In this document: piece after piece, positions 1-6,561 of the stretch
Layout: each line of letters starts with the position of its first letter
Position numbering within the stretch: position 1 is the stretch's first letter
Origin: an uncultured Blautia sp.
Lineage (GTDB): Bacteria > Bacillota > Clostridia > Lachnospirales > Lachnospiraceae
Length of the DNA stretch: 7,724 nucleotides
Direction: 5' to 3'
Assembly (NCBI GenBank): GCA_946629475.1
Contig: CAMOXX010000125.1
Span: 1-7,724 of the forward strand
Notes under the pieces: generated by a model
The model's input: only the letters and a program-made list of their open reading frames with translations
Databases searched by the model: none
What the model was told of the DNA's origin: nothing
Made by a program: the position numbers and the translations under genes

Positions 1-35
1 AACTGTTCAGAACCGGATACATCAGGATAAGGATC

Positions 36-1196
36 ATGAATAAGAAAACGAACAAACTGCGCATTTATATTACCATTGTATGTATCAGCTTTCTGCAGGG
101 ACTGCAGTACGGGCCGTCTCCGGTCCTTGCTGCAATCAGGGAGCATTATCCGGACATCAGCCAGAGCATGATACAGATGCTGATTACCGCGCCGGCCCTT
201 GTGGGTATGGTGTTTGCCCTCCTCTGCGGAGTGCTGGTGACAAAGATCAGCAAAAAGAAGCTTCTGCTTGCGGCTGCCTTTGTCGCGTTCGTATCGGGAA
301 TGGTTCCCCTTCTGGCGGATAATTTCTGGCTCCTGTTTGTCATGAGGCTTATTTACGGCTTCAGCCTCGGCCTTGCGACGGCATTGAACACAGCGGTGGT
401 TGCGGAGTGGTTCGAAGGAGACGAGCGTGTGATCGCGATGGGCGTCCAGTCGGCATCGGTTGGCGCCGGGATCGCGGTGATCACGGCTGCTTCGGGACAG
501 CTGGGAAATATTGATTTCTCACGGTCATACTTTATCAATGTGATCGGAGCGGTCAGCTTTCTGCTGATTCTCTTCTGCCTTCCGGATACCGGAACGACGG
601 AGAGCGAGGGCGGAAAAGGCGCTAAGGTGAACAGCAAGGTGTTCCTGATCGCCCTTCTGGCTTTTCTGGAAAACCTGTTCCTGATCAGCTACACGACCAA
701 TATCTCCATGCACATTGAGGGAAGCTTTGCCAACAGCGCGTCTCTGGCGGGAATGCTGACAAGTGTCTTTTCCGGCGCGCAGATCGTGATCGGCCTGCTG
801 CTCGGGATGGTCTCGAAAGTGACCAAAAAGGCGACCATGTCAGCTGCGATGTTCTCGTTTGCGGCAGGAGCAGTTCTCCTGGTGCTGTTCCCCGGATCAA
901 TGCCCATGCTCTGCATCGGATCCTTCCTCTGCGGTTTTTCACAGGGATGCTTCATTCCGACATCGATGGTGGAGGCGTCCAACGCAGTGCCGGCAGCCGC
1001 TGCTGCAATGGCGGCGGGAATCCTCTCCAGCGCAAACTGCCTGGGCCAGCTGGTATCTCCGTTCGTGCTGAATACCATCGCATCGAAGGTGATGGGAAGC
1101 GCGACCACAGGAAATGTATACACGATATGCGCGGTCGGCATGGTGCTTTCGGGCATAGCGGCATTGTTCATCATGAGAGAGAAGAAAACAGTATAA
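36..1196 (+). CDS. MFS permease, 12 TM segments (substrate unknown; possibly a plant glycoside or its aglycone)
   Basis: A 386-residue integral membrane protein of the major facilitator superfamily. By eye it has about twelve hydrophobic segments: roughly residues 9-27, 46-67, 76-95, 98-119, 133-154 and 164-182, then a charged central loop (about 183-200), then 200-220, 236-258, 266-285, 290-311, 321-345 and 357-379. The loop after segment 2 (GVLVTKISKKK, 65-75) is a degenerate form of MFS motif A. Length is normal for the family. The ATG start has AGGA at 24-27, 8 nt upstream. Only 35 nt precede it, so it may continue an operon from outside the window. A terminator follows directly, so it is probably transcribed apart from the downstream genes. 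The neighbouring glycoside genes suggest uptake of a glycoside or export of an aglycone, but nothing in the protein itself fixes the substrate or direction. Confidence 0.9.
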   Translation: MNKKTNKLRIYITIVCISFLQGLQYGPSPVLAAIREHYPDISQSMIQMLITAPALVGMVFALLCGVLVTKISKKKLLLAAAFVAFVSGMVPLLADNFWLLFVMRLIYGFSLGLATALNTAVVAEWFEGDERVIAMGVQSASVGAGIAVITAASGQLGNIDFSRSYFINVIGAVSFLLILFCLPDTGTTESEGGKGAKVNSKVFLIALLAFLENLFLISYTTNISMHIEGSFANSASLAGMLTSVFSGAQIVIGLLLGMVSKVTKKATMSAAMFSFAAGAVLLVLFPGSMPMLCIGSFLCGFSQGCFIPTSMVEASNAVPAAAAAMAAGILSSANCLGQLVSPFVLNTIASKVMGSATTGNVYTICAVGMVLSGIAALFIMREKKTV

Positions 1197-1207
1197 TCAG
1201 AATTTAC

Positions 1208-1237
1208 GAAAGAGAGGCGGAAAAGCCTCTCTTTTTT
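1208..1237 (+). terminator. Intrinsic terminator after the MFS gene
   Basis: A perfect 8-bp stem, AGAGAGGC (1211-1218) with GCCTCTCT (1225-1232), has a 6-nt loop GGAAAA. It can be extended by A-T pairs at the base and is followed by a T-run (1232-1237). It begins about 12 nt after the permease stop codon and separates that gene from the promoter at 1270. Confidence 0.92.
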
Positions 1238-1269
1238 ATGTCGTTTTCTATAAAAATTCAACTGATTTA

Positions 1270-1287
1270 TTGCCTGATATGAGACAA
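1270..1287 (+). promoter_or_regulatory. 18-bp imperfect palindrome over the -35: candidate Crp/Fnr-type operator
   Basis: TTGCCTGATATGAGACAA is an imperfect inverted repeat: seven of nine symmetric positions pair, with mismatches only at 1273/1284 and 1276/1281. Its outer TTG...CAA arms resemble the ends of Fnr-type boxes, but the spacing is wider than the 14-bp Fnr box (TTGAT-N4-ATCAA) or the 16-bp Crp core. It covers the -35 hexamer and most of the spacer, a place where a bound dimer would block RNA polymerase. Autorepression by the adjacent regulator is an inference. A chance palindrome in AT-rich promoter DNA is possible. Confidence 0.4.
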
Positions 1288-1298
1288 TATGCTACAAT
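1270..1298 (+). promoter_or_regulatory. Sigma-A type promoter with extended -10 for the regulator gene
   Basis: A -35 hexamer TTGCCT (1270-1275) is separated by exactly 17 nt from a -10 hexamer TACAAT (1293-1298). The -10 is preceded by TG at the extended position (TGCTACAAT, 1290-1298). Transcription would start near 1305, giving a leader of about 80 nt before the ATG at 1384. With a terminator just upstream and none visible between the regulator and the hydrolase, this promoter probably drives both genes. Confidence 0.72.
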
Positions 1299-1304
1299 AA
1301 AGAT

Positions 1305-1383
1305 AACTGCCCGGCATTCTGAATTGATGGGGCTGAGCAGATGCCAGTTACCGGGAATGTCAGACGGCATACGAGGAGAAAAA
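1305..1383 (+). promoter_or_regulatory. Regulator mRNA leader with competing stems and Shine-Dalgarno site
   Basis: The segment ATGCC (1341-1345) can pair with an upstream GGCAT (1313-1317); that stem is extended by AACT (1305-1308) with AGTT (1346-1349) across a 4-nt bulge. It can instead pair with a downstream GGCAT (1366-1370), which ends 2-3 nt before the ribosome binding site. A further alternative pairs GGCATTC (1313-1319) with GAATGTC (1355-1361). The ribosome binding site is AGGAG (1374-1378), 5 nt before ATG 1384; this decides the start over TTG 1270 and ATG 1279, which lack one. No known riboswitch class is recognised. Confidence 0.4.
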
Positions 1384-2037
1384 ATGCAGACCATCAGCAA
1401 TTCACCTGTTCTTGATACTTATATCGCGGATCTGAGGCTTCATGATATTATGAATCTGTCCCATATCAGGCCGGTGCTCTGCGCTTTTCATAAGGGTGAA
1501 CTGCTGACGGGGCCGGAACGGAGGCAGCAGTACCTTTTCTTCGTTGTATCCGGGAAGGTGCAGGTTTACGGGGTGGATGCCGGAGGCCGGAAGATCCCGG
1601 TAAATATTGTCGGGAAAGGAGCCCTGATCGGGGATGTCGAGTTCTGCAGGTCGGGCCGTTCCGCGCTGATCTCCGAGGCTGTGACGGATTTGAAGTGTGT
1701 GGGAATATCGGTATCCCGATACCGGAAGACGCTGGAGGAGGATGTCCGGTTCCTGCATTTTCTGCTGAAGTCCATCTCGGATAAAGTGTATCTGACCGAA
1801 ACACTGGATGGCCCGGTGGTGTCGGTCGAGGAAAAACTGATTCACTATTTAAGCGAAGAGTGCGAAGATGGCGTGCTCTCCGGAGTGGAGCATGCGGCGC
1901 TTCGTCTTCGATGCAGCCGCCGGCAGCTTCAGAGAGTGCTGAGCAGCCTGTGTGAGGAAGGCAGGATTGTAAAAGCCGGGAAAGGAAAATATCGTCTTAC
2001 GGATGACGTAAACATACACATGAGAAAGGGGACTTGA
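1384..2037 (+). CDS. YeiL-like Crp/Fnr family transcriptional regulator
   Basis: A 217-residue cytosolic DNA-binding protein, close to the usual length of YeiL-type Crp/Fnr regulators. An N-terminal cNMP-binding-type beta-roll (about 25-110; LYFFVVSGKVQVYG-like strand region near 51-63, GALIGDVEFC at 79-88) is followed by a dimer helix (about 115-140) and a C-terminal winged helix-turn-helix (about 148-207). The recognition-helix region is LRCSRRQLQRVLSSL (175-189) and the wing is GKGKYRL (199-205). The phosphate-cassette region keeps an R-S pair (92-93) and Gly-Asp (83-84) where CRP has Gly-Glu. It lacks the FNR N-terminal cysteine cluster. A frame open back to 1270 has no ribosome binding site and would place the start inside the promoter, so ATG 1384 is chosen. 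Its end overlaps or abuts the hydrolase gene, suggesting that it controls glycoside use at this locus. The effector is unknown. Confidence 0.88.
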   Translation: MQTISNSPVLDTYIADLRLHDIMNLSHIRPVLCAFHKGELLTGPERRQQYLFFVVSGKVQVYGVDAGGRKIPVNIVGKGALIGDVEFCRSGRSALISEAVTDLKCVGISVSRYRKTLEEDVRFLHFLLKSISDKVYLTETLDGPVVSVEEKLIHYLSEECEDGVLSGVEHAALRLRCSRRQLQRVLSSLCEEGRIVKAGKGKYRLTDDVNIHMRKGT

Positions 2038-2045
2038 AAAAGAAA

Positions 2046-4874
2046 ATGAGCAGAAAAGTAAGAGAAGCCCTGGATGGAAATCAGGGAAATTATATTCTTC
2101 CGTTCCTCTGGATGAGGGGGGAGGATGAGAGTATACTCCGGGAGGAAATCGAAAAAATCGATTCGTGCGGCATCAAGGCTGTCTGCCTGGAATCCCGTCC
2201 GCATCCCGATTTCGCAGGTCCGCTCTGGTGGAGGGACTTTGACATTGTGCTCGATGAAGCAAAAAAGAGAGGAATGAAAATCTGGATTCTGGATGACGCT
2301 CATTTTCCGACCGGAATGGCCAACGGCCTTCTTCCGAAAAAATATCCGGAGCGCGCAAAACAGTATCTCTCGGTTAAAACAATCGACGTTGCGGGACCGG
2401 TCTCCCACGGGACAGTTGACATTCCGTACAATATGAAAAAGTCCTTCTCCTTTATAGATTTGGGAAAGCCGATGGAGCAGACCCTGAAGGAGGAAGAATG
2501 CCTTGTCAGTATTGTAGTGCACCCGCTTCTCGATGAGGATACGGTCGGATCCGAATACAAAGTGATTTACAGCGGCGAGGATCAGCCGCGGATTTGCGGG
2601 GAAGATGAAAACGGAACGTTTGCAGGGCTCCGTGCCTCGGTGAAGGACGGGCAGCTGATCTGCGATCTGCCGGAGGGTGTGTGGAGAATTTTCCTCGTCC
2701 ATACGACCTACGATGAAGGCGCGAAAAACGACTATATCAACATTATCGATGAGGATTCCGTGAAGGTCCTGATCGAAGCAGTGCATGAGGCACACTATGC
2801 CCGTTATCCGGAGGAATTTGGAAAAACTATCGCCGGATTTTTCTCCGATGAACCGGGCTTTGCCAATACCTTCGGCTATGCCTTCGACGAGGCGATCGGC
2901 CGCAGAATGATGCCTCTCCCATGGAACAGGGAAATGCCGGCTCTTCTGGAAGAGCGCCTCGGCAGCGGATGGAAGGAAGTTCTGCCTCTCCTGTGGTACC
3001 CGGGGGAGGACGATGAGAAGACGGCGGCTGTGCGGTATGCATATATGGACGCAGCTACCCGGCTCTACCAGAAAAACTTTTCGGAGCAGCTCGGAAAATG
3101 GTGCGCCGATCACAGCGTGGAGTATATCGGCCATGTGATCGAGGACAACGGCGAGCACAGCCGCCTGGGATGCGGCGCGGGGCACTATTTCCGGGCAATG
3201 AGCGGCCAGGCGATGGCCGGAATCGATAATATCGGCGGTCAGGTGATTCCCGGCAATCCGAATTCAAAACGCCATGGCTTCAACACCACCGACGGGCCGT
3301 TCTTTCATTATATGCTTACAAAGATGGGTGCATCGGCAGCCCTTCTTCAGACGGAGAAAAAAGGCAGGCTGATGTGTGAAACTTTCGGCGCGTACGGGTG
3401 GAGTATGGGCGTCCGCGATATGAAATGGATCGCAGACCACCTCTTATCCCGCGGGGTCAATTATCTGGTTCCCCACGCCTTTTCGATGGCGGAGTATCCC
3501 GACACCGACTGCCCGCCGCATTTTTACGCGCGTGGAAACAATCCGGAGTTCCGCTATTTTGCAGAGCTGATGAAATACTGCAACCGCGTCTGCCATGTCC
3601 TGTCGGACGGAAAATGGCAGCCGGAGGTGGGAATCCTGTATGACGGCACGCTGGACTGGATGAGCGAATGCATGCGGTGCGAGGTTCCGGGAAGGATTCT
3701 CTACGAGAACATGATCGATTACGCGATCATTCCTTCCGATGTTCTGGCTTGTGCGGATAATATCGGGCCGAACACGGAGCATTATGCGGCGGAAGTATTG
3801 AACGGCAGGCTTTATATCAGCGGGGTTCCGCTGAAGGCGCTGATTGTCCCGGGCTCGGACTACGCGGATCCTCTTCTGGCTGCCTTTATGCAGAGGCACC
3901 CTGAAGTGAAGATCATTTTTGTCGGTAAGGCGGCGCCGGGCTATGGGAAAGCAGACAGTGTCCCGCTCGAAAATCTTGTACCGGCCCTGAAGGAGGACGG
4001 GGTTGTCGGTGCCCGGACGAACTTTACCGGACCGGTATCGTTCTATCATTACCGGAAGGAGAGCGGAGATCTCTGGATGGTCTTTAACGAGTCAAAATCC
4101 AGGACGGTACGCGGCGACCTGCTGATCCGGCTGAAGGACGAGAACGAGCGGATTTACCGGTATGATGCTATGAGCAACCGGGTGTTTGAAGTGGAGCAGA
4201 TCATGGCGAGCGGTTTTGAGACGCCGGTTATGATCAGCACGGTAACGCTGGAGCCCTACGAGTCCACGATTCTCTTTGCGGCAGTACAGAAGGAGGCAGA
4301 GGAGAACAGCTTTGACAGCCTGAGAGAGATGATCCCGGACTGGCCGATCACGAACCTCCGCCACCGGATTCATGGGGATTCGAAGAAAATGCTTACGATT
4401 TCGGATCTTTCCGGAGGCTGGAAAGTTTCGGTGGCACCGGCACTGCAAGGGCAGGACGGCACCGGAGAGGAGCTGCTTCCGGACAGCCGGATCTACAGCG
4501 GTTCCGGCGAAGCCCAGAGCCTTCTTCCGGTTTCTGATGTGCTTCCGAAATTCTCGGGATTCATGAGATACCGGAGAGAGCTTCAGGTCGAAACAGCAGG
4601 CGGAAACTACTATCTGGAGGCGGAACACCTGTACGAGGCTGCCCGGGTTCTGGTGAACGGAACCGAAGTGGCTTCGAGGCTCTGCCCGCCGTACCGGTTC
4701 GACCTGACAGGCGCGTTCCGCGAAGGTGCCAATACGCTGGAGATCGAGGTGGTGAACACTCCGCTGCGGGATGTCCTGAACCACGACCAGGGAATGTGGG
4801 GTTATGAGAAGGGACTGTATGAGCCCTCCGGTATGTTCGGCCGGATAAGGCTGATTCACTGTGCGGATCAGTAA
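2046..4874 (+). CDS. GH106-like glycoside hydrolase (putative alpha-L-rhamnosidase)
   Basis: A 942-residue protein with no signal peptide or membrane segment, so it should act on substrate already inside the cell. It resembles the large clostridial glycosyl hydrolases related to GH106 alpha-L-rhamnosidases. Conserved blocks (numbered from ATG 2046) are ESRPHPDF at 49-56, WILDDAHFPTG at 80-90, FFSDEPGF at 265-272, IEDNGEHS at 365-372, CETFGAYGW at 444-452, and MKWIADHLL...NYLVPHAF at 459-479. Glu445 and the acidic residues at 268-269 or 366/370 are candidate catalytic groups, not proven. A C-terminal jelly-roll like the GH2 sugar-binding domain lies at about 836-905. Start choice is open. TTG 2034 overlaps the regulator stop (TTGA) with AGGGG only 2 nt upstream; ATG 2046 lies 14 nt from the same site but gives the family-like N-terminus, so it is preferred. 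Rhamnosidase activity is inferred; other alpha- or beta-glycosidase specificity is possible. Confidence 0.82.
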   Translation: MSRKVREALDGNQGNYILPFLWMRGEDESILREEIEKIDSCGIKAVCLESRPHPDFAGPLWWRDFDIVLDEAKKRGMKIWILDDAHFPTGMANGLLPKKYPERAKQYLSVKTIDVAGPVSHGTVDIPYNMKKSFSFIDLGKPMEQTLKEEECLVSIVVHPLLDEDTVGSEYKVIYSGEDQPRICGEDENGTFAGLRASVKDGQLICDLPEGVWRIFLVHTTYDEGAKNDYINIIDEDSVKVLIEAVHEAHYARYPEEFGKTIAGFFSDEPGFANTFGYAFDEAIGRRMMPLPWNREMPALLEERLGSGWKEVLPLLWYPGEDDEKTAAVRYAYMDAATRLYQKNFSEQLGKWCADHSVEYIGHVIEDNGEHSRLGCGAGHYFRAMSGQAMAGIDNIGGQVIPGNPNSKRHGFNTTDGPFFHYMLTKMGASAALLQTEKKGRLMCETFGAYGWSMGVRDMKWIADHLLSRGVNYLVPHAFSMAEYPDTDCPPHFYARGNNPEFRYFAELMKYCNRVCHVLSDGKWQPEVGILYDGTLDWMSECMRCEVPGRILYENMIDYAIIPSDVLACADNIGPNTEHYAAEVLNGRLYISGVPLKALIVPGSDYADPLLAAFMQRHPEVKIIFVGKAAPGYGKADSVPLENLVPALKEDGVVGARTNFTGPVSFYHYRKESGDLWMVFNESKSRTVRGDLLIRLKDENERIYRYDAMSNRVFEVEQIMASGFETPVMISTVTLEPYESTILFAAVQKEAEENSFDSLREMIPDWPITNLRHRIHGDSKKMLTISDLSGGWKVSVAPALQGQDGTGEELLPDSRIYSGSGEAQSLLPVSDVLPKFSGFMRYRRELQVETAGGNYYLEAEHLYEAARVLVNGTEVASRLCPPYRFDLTGAFREGANTLEIEVVNTPLRDVLNHDQGMWGYEKGLYEPSGMFGRIRLIHCADQ

Positions 4875-5059
4875 AGCAGGCGGCATGAAAGTCAAAATTT
4901 GCCAGTAAAATATGACATAAAGATTGAAAGAGGCTGCAGAAAGGTGATTTCAGTGGCGAAAAAAGTAACCATGCAGGAAGATATAACAGAATGATCTGGT
5001 AGAATAGAATAAAGTTGAAGTAACTGTAACCGCTGCACACACATCATGGGGGTAAAAAA
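4875..5059 (+). other. Intergenic region between hydrolase and C-deglycosylation operon
   Basis: A 185-nt gap containing no complete gene that I recognise. I see no hairpin followed by a T-run, so readthrough from the hydrolase gene is possible. It holds the short LacI-like reading frame described separately, and a candidate extended -10 (TGGTAGAAT, 4997-5005) without a good -35. TGTAACCGCTGCAC (5025-5038) partly resembles a catabolite-responsive element but misses consensus positions. GGGGG (5048-5052), 7 nt before ATG 5060, is the ribosome binding site for the next gene. Confidence 0.55.
4944..4994 (+). pseudogene. Possible N-terminal relic of a LacI-family repressor
   Basis: A short frame starting at GTG 4944 or GTG 4953 ends at TGA 4992-4994. 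From 4953 it reads VAKKVTMQEDITE. This closely resembles the conserved first residues of clostridial LacI-family repressors (AKKVTMQDIA...), apart from one extra Glu. AGGTGA (4942-4947) stands 5 nt before GTG 4953 as a plausible ribosome binding site. The helix-turn-helix that should follow is absent: the frame stops and the next 65 nt contain further stops. The likely reading is a decayed regulator whose start region survives. A chance peptide of 13 residues cannot be excluded. Confidence 0.33.
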
Positions 5060-6133
5060 ATGAAGAAAATCCGCGTGGGCATTGTGGGACATGGATTTAT
5101 GGGCCATGAGCATGAGACAATGCTGTCTTCACTGGAACAGTATGAGATCGTCGGCATTTCAGATAAGGATCCGGCGCAGCTTGAGGATGTGAAACCGGGA
5201 ATCAAACGCTATGGCTCCAACGAAGAGCTGTTTGCAGATCCGGATGTTGACGTGGCCCTGATCGTTGTCAACAACAACCAGCATCATGACCTTGTGATTC
5301 AGGCCGCCAGAGCCGGCAAGGACATTATCTGTGAAAAACCTGTCGCTATGACGCTTGACGAGCTCGATGACATGGTCAAAGTTACAGAAGAGTGCGGAGT
5401 GAAGTTTACCGTGCATCATCAGAGAAGGCTCGACAAGGATTTCCGGACTATGAAAGCCGTCTATGATGCAGGGAGCGTCGGTGATGTATATTCTGTAAAG
5501 AGCAGCCTTTACGGGTTTAACGGAAACATGCATGACTGGCATGTTTACATCAGCGAGGGCGGCGGTATGCTGTTTGACTGGGGCGTTCATCTGATTGATC
5601 AGATGCTGTGGATGATGCAGGGCGCGAAGGTAACGTCTGTGTTCGCGGATGTACGGAATGTGATCAATTTCGAGGTTGACGATTACTTTAAGATCCTTCT
5701 TCGCTTTGACAACGGTGTCACCGGAGAGATTGAACTGGGAACCTATTTCCTCACCGACAAGATCGGCGAGAAATGGTTCGAGCGCCATTGGATCATGGGC
5801 GGAAACAAGGGAACAGCTTACCTCGACGGTTTTGATCCGGTCGGTAAGATCGTCCGCACTTCCCACCTTCTCACCAATGTCCGCGGTACACGTACGATGA
5901 CAGCGGCAGGCCCGACCAGATCCTTCGGACCGCCTGCAGAGGGAGTAATCCTGACCGAAGATCTTCCGGAAGTAAATACCGAGCATAAGGACTACTTTAT
6001 CAATTACTATAATGCCTACTTTGGCGAGGAGGAGTTTATGATCAAGATTCCTGAGACGAGACGTGTGCTTGCTCTCATGGAAGCAATCAGAGAATCTGCC
6101 CGCACAGGCGACGCAATCAAATTTGAAAGCTGA
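5060..6133 (+). CDS. dgpA: Gfo/Idh/MocA oxidoreductase, DgpA-like C-glycoside 3-oxidase
   Basis: A 357-residue NAD(P)-dependent cytosolic oxidoreductase, normal length for the Gfo/Idh/MocA family. An N-terminal Rossmann fold carries GIVGHGFMG (7-15) and the signature EKP (92-94). The C-terminal alpha/beta catalytic domain holds GGGMLFDWGVHLID (167-180). Lys93, Asp173 and His177 match the Lys-Asp-His set of inositol dehydrogenase-type members. In the puerarin pathway of strain PUE, DgpA oxidises the C3 hydroxyl of the C-linked glucose to a 3-oxo group, which activates the C-C bond for cleavage. The DgpA assignment here rests mainly on the two genes that follow, since the family is very broad and sequence motifs alone do not give the substrate. 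The start at ATG 5060 has GGGGG 7 nt upstream. The next gene starts 17 nt after its stop, so the three genes form one operon. Confidence 0.85.
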   Translation: MKKIRVGIVGHGFMGHEHETMLSSLEQYEIVGISDKDPAQLEDVKPGIKRYGSNEELFADPDVDVALIVVNNNQHHDLVIQAARAGKDIICEKPVAMTLDELDDMVKVTEECGVKFTVHHQRRLDKDFRTMKAVYDAGSVGDVYSVKSSLYGFNGNMHDWHVYISEGGGMLFDWGVHLIDQMLWMMQGAKVTSVFADVRNVINFEVDDYFKILLRFDNGVTGEIELGTYFLTDKIGEKWFERHWIMGGNKGTAYLDGFDPVGKIVRTSHLLTNVRGTRTMTAAGPTRSFGPPAEGVILTEDLPEVNTEHKDYFINYYNAYFGEEEFMIKIPETRRVLALMEAIRESARTGDAIKFES

Positions 6134-6135
6134 TT

Positions 6136-6141
6136 AGGAGG
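6136..6141 (+). promoter_or_regulatory. Consensus ribosome binding site for the beta subunit gene
   Basis: AGGAGG lies 9 nt before ATG 6151 and 2 nt after the stop of the oxidoreductase gene. It supports 6151 as the start; the ATG at 6144 is in another frame and too close to it. Confidence 0.8.
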
Positions 6142-6150
6142 AAATGAATC

Positions 6151-6546
6151 ATGGCAGCCAGACAGATTTTTAATCCGGATGGATTTAAGAACATTATCGT
6201 AGACGGAAAGGCAACTGGGTTCCAGTTCCAGTTCAAGGCACAGTATTACCGCGGATTTACTCTTTCGATCCTTCACAACATCAGTGTAAATGTGGACGGA
6301 GAGGATTTTGCCCGGGAAGACATCAGCATCACAGTGCATGGAGAGACCTTCACACTGGATCAGGCCCTCACGGTTGTAGATCCCGACTATCGCTGGGAGT
6401 TCGGTGAGTATGCGACGATCAATGTGAAAAAGGAAGGCGGCCTTGCGGCAGGCAAACACCACATCAAGGCTGTGCAGCTGATTGTTCCGTCTTACATGCC
6501 GTTCCCGACTGAGGCGGTTTGTGAAGCAGATTTTGTGATTGAATAA
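6151..6546 (+). CDS. dgpB: C-glycoside deglycosidase beta subunit (DgpB/DUF6379-like)
   Basis: A 131-residue soluble protein with alternating strand-like hydrophobic patterns throughout and no signal peptide, consistent with a small beta-sandwich. Residues such as FQFQFKAQYYRGFTLSI (24-40), DYRWEFGEYATINV (79-92) and HHIKAVQLIVPSYMPFP (103-119) resemble the DUF6379 family, which comprises the beta subunits of C-glycoside deglycosidases (DgpB, DfgB, CarC). In characterised enzymes this subunit binds the TIM-barrel alpha subunit and completes the active complex; it has no activity alone that I know of. Length agrees with known beta subunits. It lies 17 nt after the oxidoreductase and 15 nt before the alpha-subunit start, an arrangement suited to balanced synthesis of a heteromeric complex. 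The assignment relies on remembered family resemblance plus gene order. Confidence 0.82.
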   Translation: MAARQIFNPDGFKNIIVDGKATGFQFQFKAQYYRGFTLSILHNISVNVDGEDFAREDISITVHGETFTLDQALTVVDPDYRWEFGEYATINVKKEGGLAAGKHHIKAVQLIVPSYMPFPTEAVCEADFVIE

Positions 6547-6547
6547 C

Positions 6548-6553
6548 AGGAGG
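6548..6553 (+). promoter_or_regulatory. Ribosome binding site that decides the alpha subunit start
   Basis: AGGAGG is 2 nt from ATG 6556, too close for efficient initiation, but 8 nt from the in-frame ATG 6562. The start at 6562 is therefore preferred, removing two residues from the longest frame. Confidence 0.75.
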
Positions 6554-6561
6554 AAATGACG

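Noticed and set aside
1270..1383. N-terminal extension of the Crp/Fnr regulator from TTG 1270 or ATG 1279
   Set aside because: These starts lie in the -35/-10 promoter region, lack a ribosome binding site, and add 35-38 residues unlike the family; ATG 1384 has AGGAG at good spacing.
1929..3185. A 418-codon open frame on the minus strand opposite the regulator end and the hydrolase N-terminus
   Set aside because: It lies wholly antisense to well-supported coding sequence, shows no recognisable domain, and has a composition typical of antisense shadow frames.
4882..4904. Possible weak hairpin GGCA...TGCC as a terminator after the hydrolase gene
   Set aside because: Only four base pairs with a 14-nt loop and no T-run; not a credible terminator.
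5159..5986. A 275-codon minus-strand open frame opposite the oxidoreductase gene
   Set aside because: Shadow of the Gfo/Idh/MocA coding sequence; no domain recognised.
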